Counted from the stretch's first letter, positions 1 through 7,201 are shown. The stretch: DNA of 16,869 nt from Rhodobacteraceae bacterium UBA1957 (GCA_002336405.1 DDEJ01000057.1:50574-67442); one strand, 5' to 3'. The notes: a model not told the origin generated them from the sequence alone. Made by a program: numbers and translations.

Positions 1-22
1 AAACTTGGCACAGCTTCAGCGC

Positions 23-169
23 TTAGCCTACGATTAGCAGCGCTCTGCCAGCGACGCCGTCATGGGCAAAATCAGGCAGACTGGTCTTGAAAAACCACTT
101 GGTACGCAAGCGGTAATCGCCGCAGAAACCGATCAAACCATTGCGTTCACATAGCTTTGTCACTTTCAT
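23..169 (-). CDS. doubtful 48-aa ORF, unrecognised
   Basis: A short open frame with an ATG at 167-169 and a TAA at 23-25. The predicted protein begins MKVTKLCERNGL and ends GRALLIVG. It has a varied, protein-like composition with aromatic and charged residues (DYRLRTKWFF near residues 18-27). I do not recognise a family. No Shine-Dalgarno sequence is visible upstream of the ATG, and the frame lies head-to-head over the leader of the plus-strand dehydrogenase gene. It could be a small gene, the remnant C-terminus of a decayed gene, or chance. Composition is the only support. Confidence 0.22.
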   Translation of the reverse strand: MKVTKLCERNGLIGFCGDYRLRTKWFFKTSLPDFAHDGVAGRALLIVG

Positions 170-200
170 CCGATCTGTGATCTGTTTAAGCTATGCCAAA

Positions 201-206
201 AAGGAG
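201..206 (+). promoter_or_regulatory. ribosome binding site of the D-lactate dehydrogenase-type gene
   Basis: AAGGAG, 9 nt before the ATG at 216. This decides the start in favour of 216 over the in-frame TTG at 141. Confidence 0.75.
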
Positions 207-215
207 CGCCATAAG

Positions 216-1586
216 ATGATCTCAGATGCAATAGCTGCTTTGCAGACGCTTTTAGGAGACCGCCTGAACCAGTCAACCTCGGACCGCAACCTTCACGGTC
301 AATCCGAAAGCCATTTCACCACCACGCCACCCGATGCCGTCGCCTATCCCACCTCAACCGATGAGGTGCGCGCCATAGTCGAGATTTGCCACCAACATAA
401 TTGCCCGATGATCGGTTGGGGCACCGGCACGTCGCTTGAGGGGCACACTCTGGCGGTGCGTGGTGGCGTCACTGTGGATTTTTCGCGTATGGCCGCAGTG
501 CTTGAGGTTTCACCGCAAGATATGACTGTGCGCATCCAACCGGGGGTGACGCGCGAGGCGCTGAATGAAGAATTGCGCGCCACCGGACTGTTTTTTCCTG
601 TCGATCCCGGTGCCAACGCATCACTTGGTGGTATGGCGGCCACCCGGGCCAGCGGCACCACTGCGGTGCGCTATGGCACGATGCGCGACAATGTGCTCGG
701 CCTCGAAGTTGTGATGGCCGACGGCGCGGTGGTGCGCACCGGCACCGAGGCCCGCAAAACCGCTTCAGGCTATGATTTGACCGGTTTATTTGTTGGCTCA
801 GAAGGCACGCTGGGGTTGATTACCGAACTGACCCTGCGCCTGCAAGGCCAACCCGAAGCCATCTCGGCCGGCGTGTGCAGTTTCGACACCATCAACCAAG
901 CGGTGGCTGCAGTCATAGACACCATCCAGATGGGTCTGCCGATGGCGCGGATCGAGTTTATCGACGCCGCAACCGTCGCGGCGGTCAATCAATATTCTGA
1001 CGCCGGCCTGCCAGAACTGCCGCATCTTTTGGTTGAGTTTCACGGTTCAGAGGCCGGGGTTGCCGAGCAGTCAGAAACCTTTGGTTTAATCGTGGCCGAG
1101 CATGACGCACATGATTTCAAATGGGCCACTCAGGCCGAAGACCGCAGCGCGCTTTGGAAAATGCGCCACACTGCGTATTATGCTGTTTTGGCATGCCACC
1201 CGGGGGCGGGGGCTATGGTGACAGATATATGTGTTCCGATTTCAAAACTAGCCAACGCAGTGGAACAGACCAGCGCCGAAATTAACCAATCAGGCATTGC
1301 CGGACCCATCATGGGTCATGTAGGGGACGGGAATTTCCATGCCATCCTGATGATCGACCCGGACAAGCCCGACGACTTGAAAACCGCCAAAAATCTCTCT
1401 GAACGCATGGTCACCCGCGCGCTTGAAATGGGCGGCACTGCGACCGGAGAGCATGGCATCGGGATTGGAAAGCTAGACTATATGGCCCGAGAACACGGTC
1501 ACGGCTGGACACTGATGAGCAACATAAAACGCGCATTGGATCCGCAGGACATCATGAACCCCGGTAAATTGCTGCGGCAAAACTGA
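216..1586 (+). CDS. FAD-linked oxidase, D-lactate dehydrogenase (LDHD/Dld) type
   Basis: A 456-aa flavoprotein of the FAD_binding_4 / FAD-oxidase C family that includes D-lactate dehydrogenase (cytochrome) and GlcD. Such enzymes oxidise D-2-hydroxy acids to 2-oxo acids and pass electrons to a quinone or cytochrome. The FAD-binding PP-loop is at residues 66-77 (IGWGTGTSLEGH), PVDPGANASLGGM at 128-140 and GSEGTLG at 194-200. The substrate/metal-site motifs are GHVGDGNFH at 367-375 and GEHGIG at 411-416, and the end is MNPGKLL. The spacing and sequence resemble mitochondrial-type LDHD more than GlcD, but substrate is inferred. I chose the ATG at 216 because AAGGAG (201-206) sits 9 nt upstream. 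An in-frame TTG at 141 lacks such a site and would add a non-conserved leader. The gene stands alone and converges with recN. Confidence 0.9.
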   Translation: MISDAIAALQTLLGDRLNQSTSDRNLHGQSESHFTTTPPDAVAYPTSTDEVRAIVEICHQHNCPMIGWGTGTSLEGHTLAVRGGVTVDFSRMAAVLEVSPQDMTVRIQPGVTREALNEELRATGLFFPVDPGANASLGGMAATRASGTTAVRYGTMRDNVLGLEVVMADGAVVRTGTEARKTASGYDLTGLFVGSEGTLGLITELTLRLQGQPEAISAGVCSFDTINQAVAAVIDTIQMGLPMARIEFIDAATVAAVNQYSDAGLPELPHLLVEFHGSEAGVAEQSETFGLIVAEHDAHDFKWATQAEDRSALWKMRHTAYYAVLACHPGAGAMVTDICVPISKLANAVEQTSAEINQSGIAGPIMGHVGDGNFHAILMIDPDKPDDLKTAKNLSERMVTRALEMGGTATGEHGIGIGKLDYMAREHGHGWTLMSNIKRALDPQDIMNPGKLLRQN

Positions 1587-1600
1587 GCATTTCCAAAACC

Positions 1601-1639
1601 ACCCCGACGTCAAAACCGCCCTTACGCTGGGCGCGGGGT
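1601..1639. terminator. compound stem-loop between convergent genes
   Basis: The outer stem pairs ACCCCG (1601-1606) with CGGGGT (1634-1639). The inner stem pairs CGCCC (1617-1621) with GGGCG (1629-1633) around a 7-nt loop. A one-sided 10-nt bulge separates the two stems. Read on the minus strand, the inner hairpin is followed by GTTTTG (complement of 1611-1616), a short U-tract, so it could end the recN transcript. On the plus strand no T-run follows. It lies in the 76-bp gap between the dehydrogenase stop and the recN stop. Confidence 0.45.
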
Positions 1640-1662
1640 CAGCCAAATGTGCAGATTTAGCC

Positions 1663-3312
1663 CTATGGCAGCAGTGCTTGAGCGGCTGCACGCGCCTCAT
1701 CTGTGATGGTATCGCCTGATAGCATGCGTGCGATCTCATCAATGCGCGCCGCATCATCAAGGGCCACAACGGTTGAGGTTGTCACATCTTGAACAACATG
1801 TTTTTCAACCCGCCAATGGTGCTGGCCCAAGGCGGCGACCTGTGGCGAGTGGGTCACCACCAACACTTGTCCCTGCTGCGCCAGATCGCTCAGACGGCGG
1901 CCAACGGCATCTGCTGTGGCACCGCCCACCCCGCGGTCAATTTCATCGAAAATTATCGTTCGCCCGCCATCGGCTTCCGACAGACAGACCTTGAGCGCCA
2001 GTAAAAACCGGCTCAATTCTCCCCCTGAGGCAATCTTGGCCAAAGGACCAGATGGGGCACCTGGGTTGGTCGCCACCTCAAAGGCCACAACATCGCGCCC
2101 CTCTGCACCATCAGCTGTCGCCATTGCAACCCCAGTGGTAAAGACTGCCCGATCCATTTTCAGCGGTGCAAGCTCGGCCATGACCGCCTGATCAAGCGTC
2201 ACCGCAGCCGTTTTCCGCGCCTGTGTCAAACGGTGAGCGGCCGCCTCATAGGCCGCCTCAGCCGCGCTCACTACAGCCCGCAAGTCGGCCAAATCTGCAT
2301 CACTCTGATCCAACCGGTCTAGCTTTGTGCGCAGATCCTGCGCCAACTGCGGCACAGCATCCGGTGAAACCTGATGTTTACGCGCCAGTCCACGTATCGC
2401 AAACAGTCGTTCTTCAGCATCCTCAAGGTCAGAGGGATTGAAGGCCATCTCATCGAGGCTCGCTTCGATCTGCTGCACCGCACCGTCCAGCTCTGTCAAT
2501 GCCCGAGAAAGCCCAGCCAGTGCTCCATCCAAGCGCCCCTCAGCACCGTCGGCTGTGCCATTCAACCACTGCACGGCGTCGGTGATCTGTCCCTCTGCAC
2601 CGTCTTTAACGAGCACCGAATGGGCCCGCCTCACATCATCTCGAATGCGTTCAGACGCCTGCATCATACGCCGTTTTGCATCCAGTTCGGCCTCTTCGCC
2701 CGGCTCTGTGGCCAAAGCCTCTAATTCCTTGAGAGCATGGCGTAAAAAATCTTCTTCTTCGCGAATAAGTGCCGCCTCAGACAGGGCTTTTGCAAGATTT
2801 GAACGCGCCAGAGAACAGGCTGAAAAAGCCGCTTTTGTCGCCTTTAGAAATCGCTGATGGCCGCCATATTCATCCAATAAAGTCCGATGCCCGCGGGCGT
2901 TCAGTAATCCCCGGTCGTCATGCTGCCCGTGCAGTTCGACCAGATGCTCAGACAGCGCCCGTAACGCCTCGCCCGAGCATCGACGATCGTTCACCCAAGC
3001 GGTCTTACGTCCCTCTTTACTGTTGATCCGGCGCAGAATTAACTCATCTCCAGCAGGCACGCCGATATCGGCCAAAACAGCGTGTACCGGATGCTGTTTT
3101 GGCAGTTCAAATACTGCTACAACCTCGCCTTGTTCGGCGCCTTGGCGCACCAACTCGGCCCGCCCTCGCCAGCCTAAAACAAAGCCAAGCGCATCCAACA
3201 ATATCGATTTTCCTGCGCCAGTTTCACCGGTCAGCACGTTTAAACCCGGCTGAAAACTCACCTCCAACCGGTCGATAATCAGCATATCGCGGATATCAAG
3301 CGCCTTAAGCAT
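1663..3312 (-). CDS. recN: DNA repair protein RecN
   Basis: 549 aa, close to the usual RecN length. This SMC-like ATPase acts at DNA double-strand breaks in RecA-dependent repair. Visible motifs are Walker A GETGAGKS (29-36), Q-loop HGQHD (128-132), a helical arm region about 150-370, ABC signature SGGELSR (429-435), Walker B TIIFDEID (452-459) and H-loop THSP (487-490). The short arms and split ATPase head are typical. The ATG at 3310-3312 follows a GA-rich run (GAGAGAGA) about 8 nt upstream. bamD ends 27 bp before it, so recN is probably the last gene of the same transcript, ended by the stem-loop at 1601-1639. The octapeptide TADGAEGR occurs twice (253-260, 399-406). No LexA-type operator is obvious in the 27-bp gap. 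Confidence 0.97.
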   Translation of the reverse strand: MLKALDIRDMLIIDRLEVSFQPGLNVLTGETGAGKSILLDALGFVLGWRGRAELVRQGAEQGEVVAVFELPKQHPVHAVLADIGVPAGDELILRRINSKEGRKTAWVNDRRCSGEALRALSEHLVELHGQHDDRGLLNARGHRTLLDEYGGHQRFLKATKAAFSACSLARSNLAKALSEAALIREEEDFLRHALKELEALATEPGEEAELDAKRRMMQASERIRDDVRRAHSVLVKDGAEGQITDAVQWLNGTADGAEGRLDGALAGLSRALTELDGAVQQIEASLDEMAFNPSDLEDAEERLFAIRGLARKHQVSPDAVPQLAQDLRTKLDRLDQSDADLADLRAVVSAAEAAYEAAAHRLTQARKTAAVTLDQAVMAELAPLKMDRAVFTTGVAMATADGAEGRDVVAFEVATNPGAPSGPLAKIASGGELSRFLLALKVCLSEADGGRTIIFDEIDRGVGGATADAVGRRLSDLAQQGQVLVVTHSPQVAALGQHHWRVEKHVVQDVTTSTVVALDDAARIDEIARMLSGDTITDEARAAAQALLP

Positions 3313-3339
3313 TGCCTGGTCTCTCTCTCATTTTACAGC

Positions 3340-4200
3340 TTAAAGCCAGCCACCCTGAATGACTTGGCGGTAGGTTTTGCGCAGCCAACCGTCACCAGAC
3401 GGCTCCATTTCCAAATCGCGCTCAGTCAGCAGGTTGTAGCTTTCAAGATACCAATCGCTTCCGACATAGTTATGGCCCAAGATTGCTCCCGCTGTCTGCG
3501 CCTCATCTGTCAGGCCCAGCGACAAATACGCCTCAACCAACCGGTGCAGAGCCTCGGCAGTAAAGGTCGAGGTTTGGAAGTCTTCGATCACCACACGGAA
3601 CCGGTTGATCGCAGCCGAAAAATGCCCACGCTTGAGATAATAGCGCCCGACTTCCATTTCTTTAGCCGCCAAATTATCAAAGGCAAGGTCAAACTTCAAA
3701 ATCGCCGAGCGCGCATATTCGCTCTCGGGATAGCGTTCGATCAATGTGCGCAATTCCTGCAGGGCTTGATACGTCAATTGCTGGTCGCGACCGACATCAT
3801 CAATTTGGTCATAATAGCTAAGAGCCAGAAGAAACTGTGCATAGGCTGCGTCATCATCTGCAGGGTAAAAATCGATAAACCTCTGAGCGACTGCTCGACT
3901 AAAATCATATTCTTTGGCCTGATGATGGGCAAAGGCCTGCATCATCAGGGCGCGTTTAGCCCATTCAGAATAGGGGTATAATCTTTCGATTTGTGCAAAA
4001 TATTTAGCCGCTTTCTTGGGGCGCGCACTCTCTAATTCGAATTCGCCACGGGTATAAATTTGCAGAGCAGAAAATTTTTCAATCGGGAGACCGTTGATCC
4101 CAAGATCACCTTTTTTATTCGATGCGCCATCACACCCCATTAGCACACACAAAGCGAGACCAATGCCGATCATCCGGCCTCGTGCACTGCGTTCGTCCAT
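3340..4200 (-). CDS. bamD: outer membrane protein assembly factor BamD (ComL), lipoprotein
   Basis: 286 aa. This TPR-rich lipoprotein of the BAM complex helps BamA fold and insert outer-membrane beta-barrel proteins. A basic N-terminus and hydrophobic stretch lead to a lipobox LMGC with the lipidated Cys at residue 23. TPR-like helical pairs follow, with motifs such as GEFELESARPKKAAKYF (52-68) and RLYPYSEWAKRALM (73-86). The ATG at 4198-4200 is preceded by GGATGGGGTGA about 6-16 nt upstream. An in-frame ATG at codon 10 would also leave a usable but shorter signal peptide. It sits between lpxC (102-bp gap) and recN (27-bp gap), so envelope assembly genes follow the division genes. A GATTC (4204-4208), a possible CcrM methylation site, lies just upstream of the start. 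Confidence 0.93.
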   Translation of the reverse strand: MDERSARGRMIGIGLALCVLMGCDGASNKKGDLGINGLPIEKFSALQIYTRGEFELESARPKKAAKYFAQIERLYPYSEWAKRALMMQAFAHHQAKEYDFSRAVAQRFIDFYPADDDAAYAQFLLALSYYDQIDDVGRDQQLTYQALQELRTLIERYPESEYARSAILKFDLAFDNLAAKEMEVGRYYLKRGHFSAAINRFRVVIEDFQTSTFTAEALHRLVEAYLSLGLTDEAQTAGAILGHNYVGSDWYLESYNLLTERDLEMEPSGDGWLRKTYRQVIQGGWL

Positions 4201-4228
4201 GCCGATTCACCCCATCCTAAACACGCCA

Positions 4229-4261
4229 ATCTATGCGCTTGTTTTGTGCTTTAGCATAGAT
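4229..4261. repeat. 8-bp perfect inverted repeat upstream of bamD
   Basis: ATCTATGC (4229-4236) and GCATAGAT (4254-4261) are exact reverse complements separated by 17 bp. They lie in the 102-bp lpxC-bamD gap, about 30-60 nt before the bamD start. It could be an operator with half-sites about two helical turns apart, or a hairpin in the intercistronic RNA. No U-tract follows in either direction, so a terminator is unlikely. Confidence 0.5.
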
Positions 4262-4302
4262 AATTACGGTGCAAAAGTTCATAGGAAAAATTGCGACTGA
4301 AT

Positions 4303-5223
4303 TCACGCAGATTTTGGGATTTCCTGCTCGGTGACACCCACACCAGGCAGACAGGCCAGCATAGCTGGTGTGCATTGAACCTTCTCGACAGCACCGGGCA
4401 CGGTGAACAATTCCCGAAGTAAATTATTCGTAATCGCATGACCGGCGCGAACGCCGGTATAATGCCCGATGATTGGCGCACCTGCCAAAGCAAGGTCGCC
4501 TAAGGCATCCAACATTTTATGACGCACCGGCTCATCGCTATACCGCATACCACCCGGGTTCAGAACACTTTCGCCATCAACCACCACAGCATTATGCAAA
4601 GTACCGCCAAGTGCAAGACCATTGGCGCGCATCATTTCAACATCTGACTGTCGGCAAAAAGTGCGGCTATCGCACAGTTCGCGTACAAATGCACCATTTG
4701 CCAAGTTCAGCGTTTTACTTTGACTGCCAATAGCAGCATCCTCAAAGTCAATATGAAAATCCATTTGCAAAGTGTCCGCAGGCGCAAGACGCGCCCAACC
4801 ACTGTCACAACGGAATTCAACCGTCTTAAGCACTTTAAACACTGTGACCGGCACGTTTTGGGGCCGTACACCGGCGGCTAAAATCTCTTGTACAAACGGA
4901 ACGGCGCTTCCATCTAAAATCGGCGCTTCCGGTCCGTTCAATTCGATCAACGCATTGTGAACACCACATCCCGCGAGTGCGGCCATGACATGTTCGACAG
5001 TAGAGATCGACACACCTTCATCATTGACCAAGCGCGTGCATAAGGGTGAATGGGACACACAGGTCCAATGGGCGGCAAAACCATATCCACCATCTTTTAC
5101 ATCAGTCCGCCTGATTTGCAGACCGAATCCGACATCGGCTGGATGAATTATCAAAGTCACGGACGACGCCGAGTGCAAGCCTATGCCAGTAAATTGGACT
5201 GATCTCTTTAAGGTGGATTGCAA
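4303..5223 (-). CDS. lpxC: UDP-3-O-acyl-N-acetylglucosamine deacetylase LpxC
   Basis: This zinc-dependent enzyme catalyses the committed step of lipid A synthesis, removing the N-acetyl group from UDP-3-O-acyl-GlcNAc in the cytoplasm. I start it at the TTG at 5223. That gives 306 aa (E. coli 305), begins QSTLKRSVQFTGIGLHS as the family does, and has GCGAGG with 6 nt spacing. A longer frame to the TTG at 5292 adds 23 non-conserved residues. By family knowledge, the zinc ligands are H78 (VEHVMAAL), H235 and D239 (RHKMLDALGDL). The general base is E77 and H262 is in RAGHAITNN. RTFGF of the E. coli enzyme reads RTFCR here. It follows ftsZ after 178 bp and precedes bamD. Confidence 0.95.
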   Translation of the reverse strand: MQSTLKRSVQFTGIGLHSASSVTLIIHPADVGFGLQIRRTDVKDGGYGFAAHWTCVSHSPLCTRLVNDEGVSISTVEHVMAALAGCGVHNALIELNGPEAPILDGSAVPFVQEILAAGVRPQNVPVTVFKVLKTVEFRCDSGWARLAPADTLQMDFHIDFEDAAIGSQSKTLNLANGAFVRELCDSRTFCRQSDVEMMRANGLALGGTLHNAVVVDGESVLNPGGMRYSDEPVRHKMLDALGDLALAGAPIIGHYTGVRAGHAITNNLLRELFTVPGAVEKVQCTPAMLACLPGVGVTEQEIPKSA

Positions 5224-5229
5224 AATTAA

Positions 5230-5235
5230 CCTCGC
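5230..5235 (-). promoter_or_regulatory. lpxC ribosome binding site selecting a TTG start
   Basis: On the minus strand GCGAGG (complement of 5230-5235) lies 6 nt before TTG (5221-5223). This is the best Shine-Dalgarno match in the lpxC leader. It fixes the start at the point where homology to LpxC begins. Confidence 0.7.
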
Positions 5236-5264
5236 CGTTGTCGCACCATCAGTGATGCTAAAGC

Positions 5265-5283
5265 CCCCTTTTGCGTATAGGGG
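5265..5283 (-). other. small stem-loop in the lpxC leader
   Basis: CCCCT (5265-5269) pairs with AGGGG (5279-5283) around a 9-nt loop, 42-60 nt upstream of the lpxC TTG. It is too far away to cover the ribosome binding site directly. It could affect leader stability; function is unknown. Confidence 0.3.
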
Positions 5284-5339
5284 ACCCACCAAATAGACAA
5301 CTCAAACTTTGTAACGGTCTGAAACAACCACATTGGATA

Positions 5340-5360
5340 GGTGGCGAATTTCCGCCTACC
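5340..5360. other. stem-loop in the ftsZ-lpxC gap
   Basis: GGTGGCG (5340-5346) pairs with CGCC (5353-5356) and ACC (5358-5360), with one bulged base at 5357 and a 6-nt loop. No T-run follows on the minus strand, so it is not a classical terminator. It may mark 3' processing of ftsZ mRNA or a pause before lpxC. The rest of the 178-bp gap shows no convincing promoter; a TATACG run near 5273-5278 has no well-spaced -35. Confidence 0.35.
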
Positions 5361-5401
5361 CGCCCTCAAACAGTAAAGTTTAAAAGCACATATTTTCCAA
5401 T

Positions 5402-7030
5402 TTAGTTCGCTTGACGACGCAAAAATGCTGGGATTTCAATACGGTCCTGTTCCGGATCCACACCCTGCTCAGGCTCTGGTTCAAACTCCGGCTCAGCCTG
5501 TTGGCTAGTGGGATGCCGCCGAGTGGCCACAGGTTTTTCAGCAGACTCTCCGGGCTGACCGGTCATCCGGTTGATCAAAGAGTTGATACCAAATCTTGAC
5601 CGGTCGGTATCAGCAGGGACATCGTCGACCCGGCTCATCGACTGTTGCAATCTGTTAGGCGCATTCCTGACCGCCTCTTGCAACCGCGTCATTGTTTCAG
5701 GTGACGGTGTGCCGGGCTCTCTTGGGCGCGGCGCGACAAAAGTTTCTGGCTCGGAATCGTACGCATCTTCATTGGCGTTAAAGGTGGGCTCTTCCAACAC
5801 ATAAGGCTCAGCAACGCGCTCGGGATTGCGATCGCGGCTCGGCGCCTCAAACGTCTCTTCGGCCGCGGCGCTGCGCCCGTCATAATGAGGTTGCTCAAAC
5901 TGCGAATGCTCGTCCCGAGACGGGGTCTCATAGCCGTCATGCGCCCTTGGTTCGCGCGAAGCATGATAGTCCGAAGGCGCCTCATGCTCCGATTGATGGG
6001 GTTCAACCCTATCTTGCGGCGCAGGTTTACTGCGTCTTGGCCGCGGCAGTTCCTCGGGAGGTTCAACGGCGTCAATTCCTGTCGCAACAACGCTGACACG
6101 CATCCACCCGCCCATTTCAACATCCAGCGTAGAGCCCACGATAATGTTAGCCTCTGCATCGACCTCTTCGCGAATTCTGTTGGCCGCCTCATCAAGTTCG
6201 AACAAAGTAAGATCACCGCCACCTGTGATATTGATCAATACGCCCTTGGCGCCACGCAGGCTGATTTCATCCAACAGCGGGTTGGCAATCGCTTTTTCGG
6301 CGGCGCTGACAGCACGGTCTTCACCCTCGGCCTCACCGGTGCCCATCATCGCCTTGCCCATTTCATCCATCACTGACCGCACATCGGCGAAGTCAAGATT
6401 GATCAAGCCGGGACGCACCATCAAATCCGTCACCCCTTTGACGCCTTGATACAGAACATCATCAGCCAGTGAGAATGCTTCGGTGAAGGTGGTTTTTTCA
6501 TTCGCCAGGCGAAACAGGTTCTGGTTGGGAATGATAATAAGTGTATCGACAACCTTTTGCAGCGCCTCTACGCCGGCTTCAGCTTGCCGCATACGCTTGG
6601 CACCCTCAAACTGAAACGGCTTGGTCACTACGCCAACGGTCAGCACACCCAACTCACGCGCGGCCTGCGCGATAATCGGCGCAGCCCCAGTTCCCGTGCC
6701 CCCGCCCATACCAGCAGTGATAAAGCACATATGAGCGCCCGCCAGATGATCGACAATTTGCTCTATACTCTCTTCTGCCGCCGCGGCACCGACACTGGCT
6801 CTTGCGCCCGCGCCAAGCCCTTCGGTTACTTTGACACCAAGTTGGATGCGGGTCTCTGATTTGCTTTGCTGCAAAGCCTGCGCATCGGTATTACCAACAA
6901 CGAAATCCACCCCGTCAAGGTTTTTATCGATCATATTATCGACCGCGTTGCCACCCGCACCGCCCACTCCGAAAACCGTTATTCGCGGTTTGAGTTCATC
7001 ATATCCCGGCATCGAGAGGTTCAAGGTCAT
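5402..7030 (-). CDS. ftsZ: cell division protein FtsZ
   Basis: 542 aa. This tubulin-like GTPase polymerises into the division ring at midcell. The GTPase core spans about 10-320, with the nucleotide loop [10 protein letters not shown] (21-30), tubulin signature GGGTGTG (109-115) and T7 synergy loop NLDFADV (211-217). A long acidic, His- and Pro-rich linker (about 321-528) is typical of alphaproteobacteria. Within it a more hydrophobic helical block, [14 protein letters not shown] (478-491), stands out. The C-terminal peptide [13 protein letters not shown] (530-542) binds FtsA and other partners. The ATG at 7028-7030 has a GGCGGA stretch about 8 nt upstream. A 171-bp leader with two candidate promoters and repeats separates it from ftsA, which suggests extra expression control relative to the upstream genes. 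Confidence 0.98.
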   Translation of the reverse strand: MTLNLSMPGYDELKPRITVFGVGGAGGNAVDNMIDKNLDGVDFVVGNTDAQALQQSKSETRIQLGVKVTEGLGAGARASVGAAAAEESIEQIVDHLAGAHMCFITAGMGGGTGTGAAPIIAQAARELGVLTVGVVTKPFQFEGAKRMRQAEAGVEALQKVVDTLIIIPNQNLFRLANEKTTFTEAFSLADDVLYQGVKGVTDLMVRPGLINLDFADVRSVMDEMGKAMMGTGEAEGEDRAVSAAEKAIANPLLDEISLRGAKGVLINITGGGDLTLFELDEAANRIREEVDAEANIIVGSTLDVEMGGWMRVSVVATGIDAVEPPEELPRPRRSKPAPQDRVEPHQSEHEAPSDYHASREPRAHDGYETPSRDEHSQFEQPHYDGRSAAAEETFEAPSRDRNPERVAEPYVLEEPTFNANEDAYDSEPETFVAPRPREPGTPSPETMTRLQEAVRNAPNRLQQSMSRVDDVPADTDRSRFGINSLINRMTGQPGESAEKPVATRRHPTSQQAEPEFEPEPEQGVDPEQDRIEIPAFLRRQAN

Positions 7031-7061
7031 TGGTTCGTCCGCCTGTGCTACATCCTAGTAG

Positions 7062-7088
7062 ATTTTTTTATCTGCTATATTTTTTTAT
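7062..7088. repeat. 10-bp direct repeat of A/T tracts in the ftsZ leader
   Basis: ATTTTTTTAT occurs exactly at 7062-7071 and 7079-7088 (17 bp apart). A third 7-base A-tract lies near 7118-7124. The downstream copy lies in the predicted 5' leader of ftsZ and the other flanks the candidate P1 -10. Such tracts can bend DNA or bind nucleoid proteins. Confidence 0.5.
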
Positions 7089-7101
7089 GATACTGCGACA
7101 A
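7074..7101 (-). promoter_or_regulatory. candidate ftsZ promoter P1
   Basis: On the minus strand, TTGTCG (-35, complement of 7096-7101), a 16-bp spacer and TATAGC (-10, complement of 7074-7079). Transcription would start near 7067, giving a leader of about 37 nt to the ftsZ ATG. The -35 lies within one arm of the 13-bp inverted repeat (7094-7106). Motif match only. Confidence 0.35.
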
Positions 7102-7181
7102 TGGCCCAAGGTCACGTAAAAAAACGCAGTTTATGACACAAAATATTGTAGTTTCGTCTCATAACCATGGCCAATGTCGCA
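7094..7181. repeat. 13-bp inverted repeat overlying both ftsZ -35 boxes
   Basis: TGCGACAATGGCC (7094-7106) and GGCCAATGTCGCA (7169-7181) are reverse complements with one mismatch (12 of 13). The arms are 62 bp apart. The centre-to-centre distance is 75 bp, about seven turns of DNA. Each arm contains the -35 of one of the two candidate ftsZ promoters. It may be a pair of operator sites. Confidence 0.5.
7145..7174 (-). promoter_or_regulatory. candidate ftsZ promoter P2
   Basis: On the minus strand, TTGGCC (-35, complement of 7169-7174), an 18-bp spacer and TACAAT (-10, complement of 7145-7150, five of six consensus bases). It lies just downstream of ftsA and its -35 falls in the other arm of the inverted repeat (7169-7181). 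Motif match only. Confidence 0.38.
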
Positions 7182-7196
7182 AAATGCCCCGCATTT
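7182..7196 (-). terminator. weak hairpin after ftsA
   Basis: AAATGC (7182-7187) pairs perfectly with GCATTT (7191-7196) around a 3-nt loop, 5 bp after the ftsA stop. On the minus strand the stem ends in TTTT (complement of 7181-7184), then GCG. The stem is short and the U-run lies mostly within it. At best this is an attenuator or mRNA-end structure between ftsA and ftsZ. Confidence 0.3.
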
Positions 7197-7201
7197 GGTG
7201 G

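Noticed and set aside
141-215. N-terminal extension of the dehydrogenase to a TTG at 141
   Set aside because: No ribosome binding site there; AAGGAG precedes the ATG at 216 and family similarity begins after it.
3364-3981. 205-codon plus-strand open frame
   Set aside because: It lies wholly antisense to bamD, has no recognisable domain, and is explained by the codon use of the real gene.
5224-5292. 23-residue N-terminal extension of LpxC to a TTG at 5292
   Set aside because: The added residues are not LpxC-like and the ribosome binding site fits the TTG at 5223.
5689-6222. 177-codon minus-strand open frame inside ftsZ
   Set aside because: A different frame of the low-complexity ftsZ linker; Arg/Leu-rich and without a family signature.
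5885-6376. 163-codon plus-strand open frame
   Set aside because: Antisense to ftsZ, no family resemblance, and no plausible start signal.
7031-7201. CtrA or CcrM control sites in the ftsZ leader
   Set aside because: I found no TTAA-N7-TTAA pair and no GANTC in this interval, although such sites occur at ftsZ in Caulobacter.
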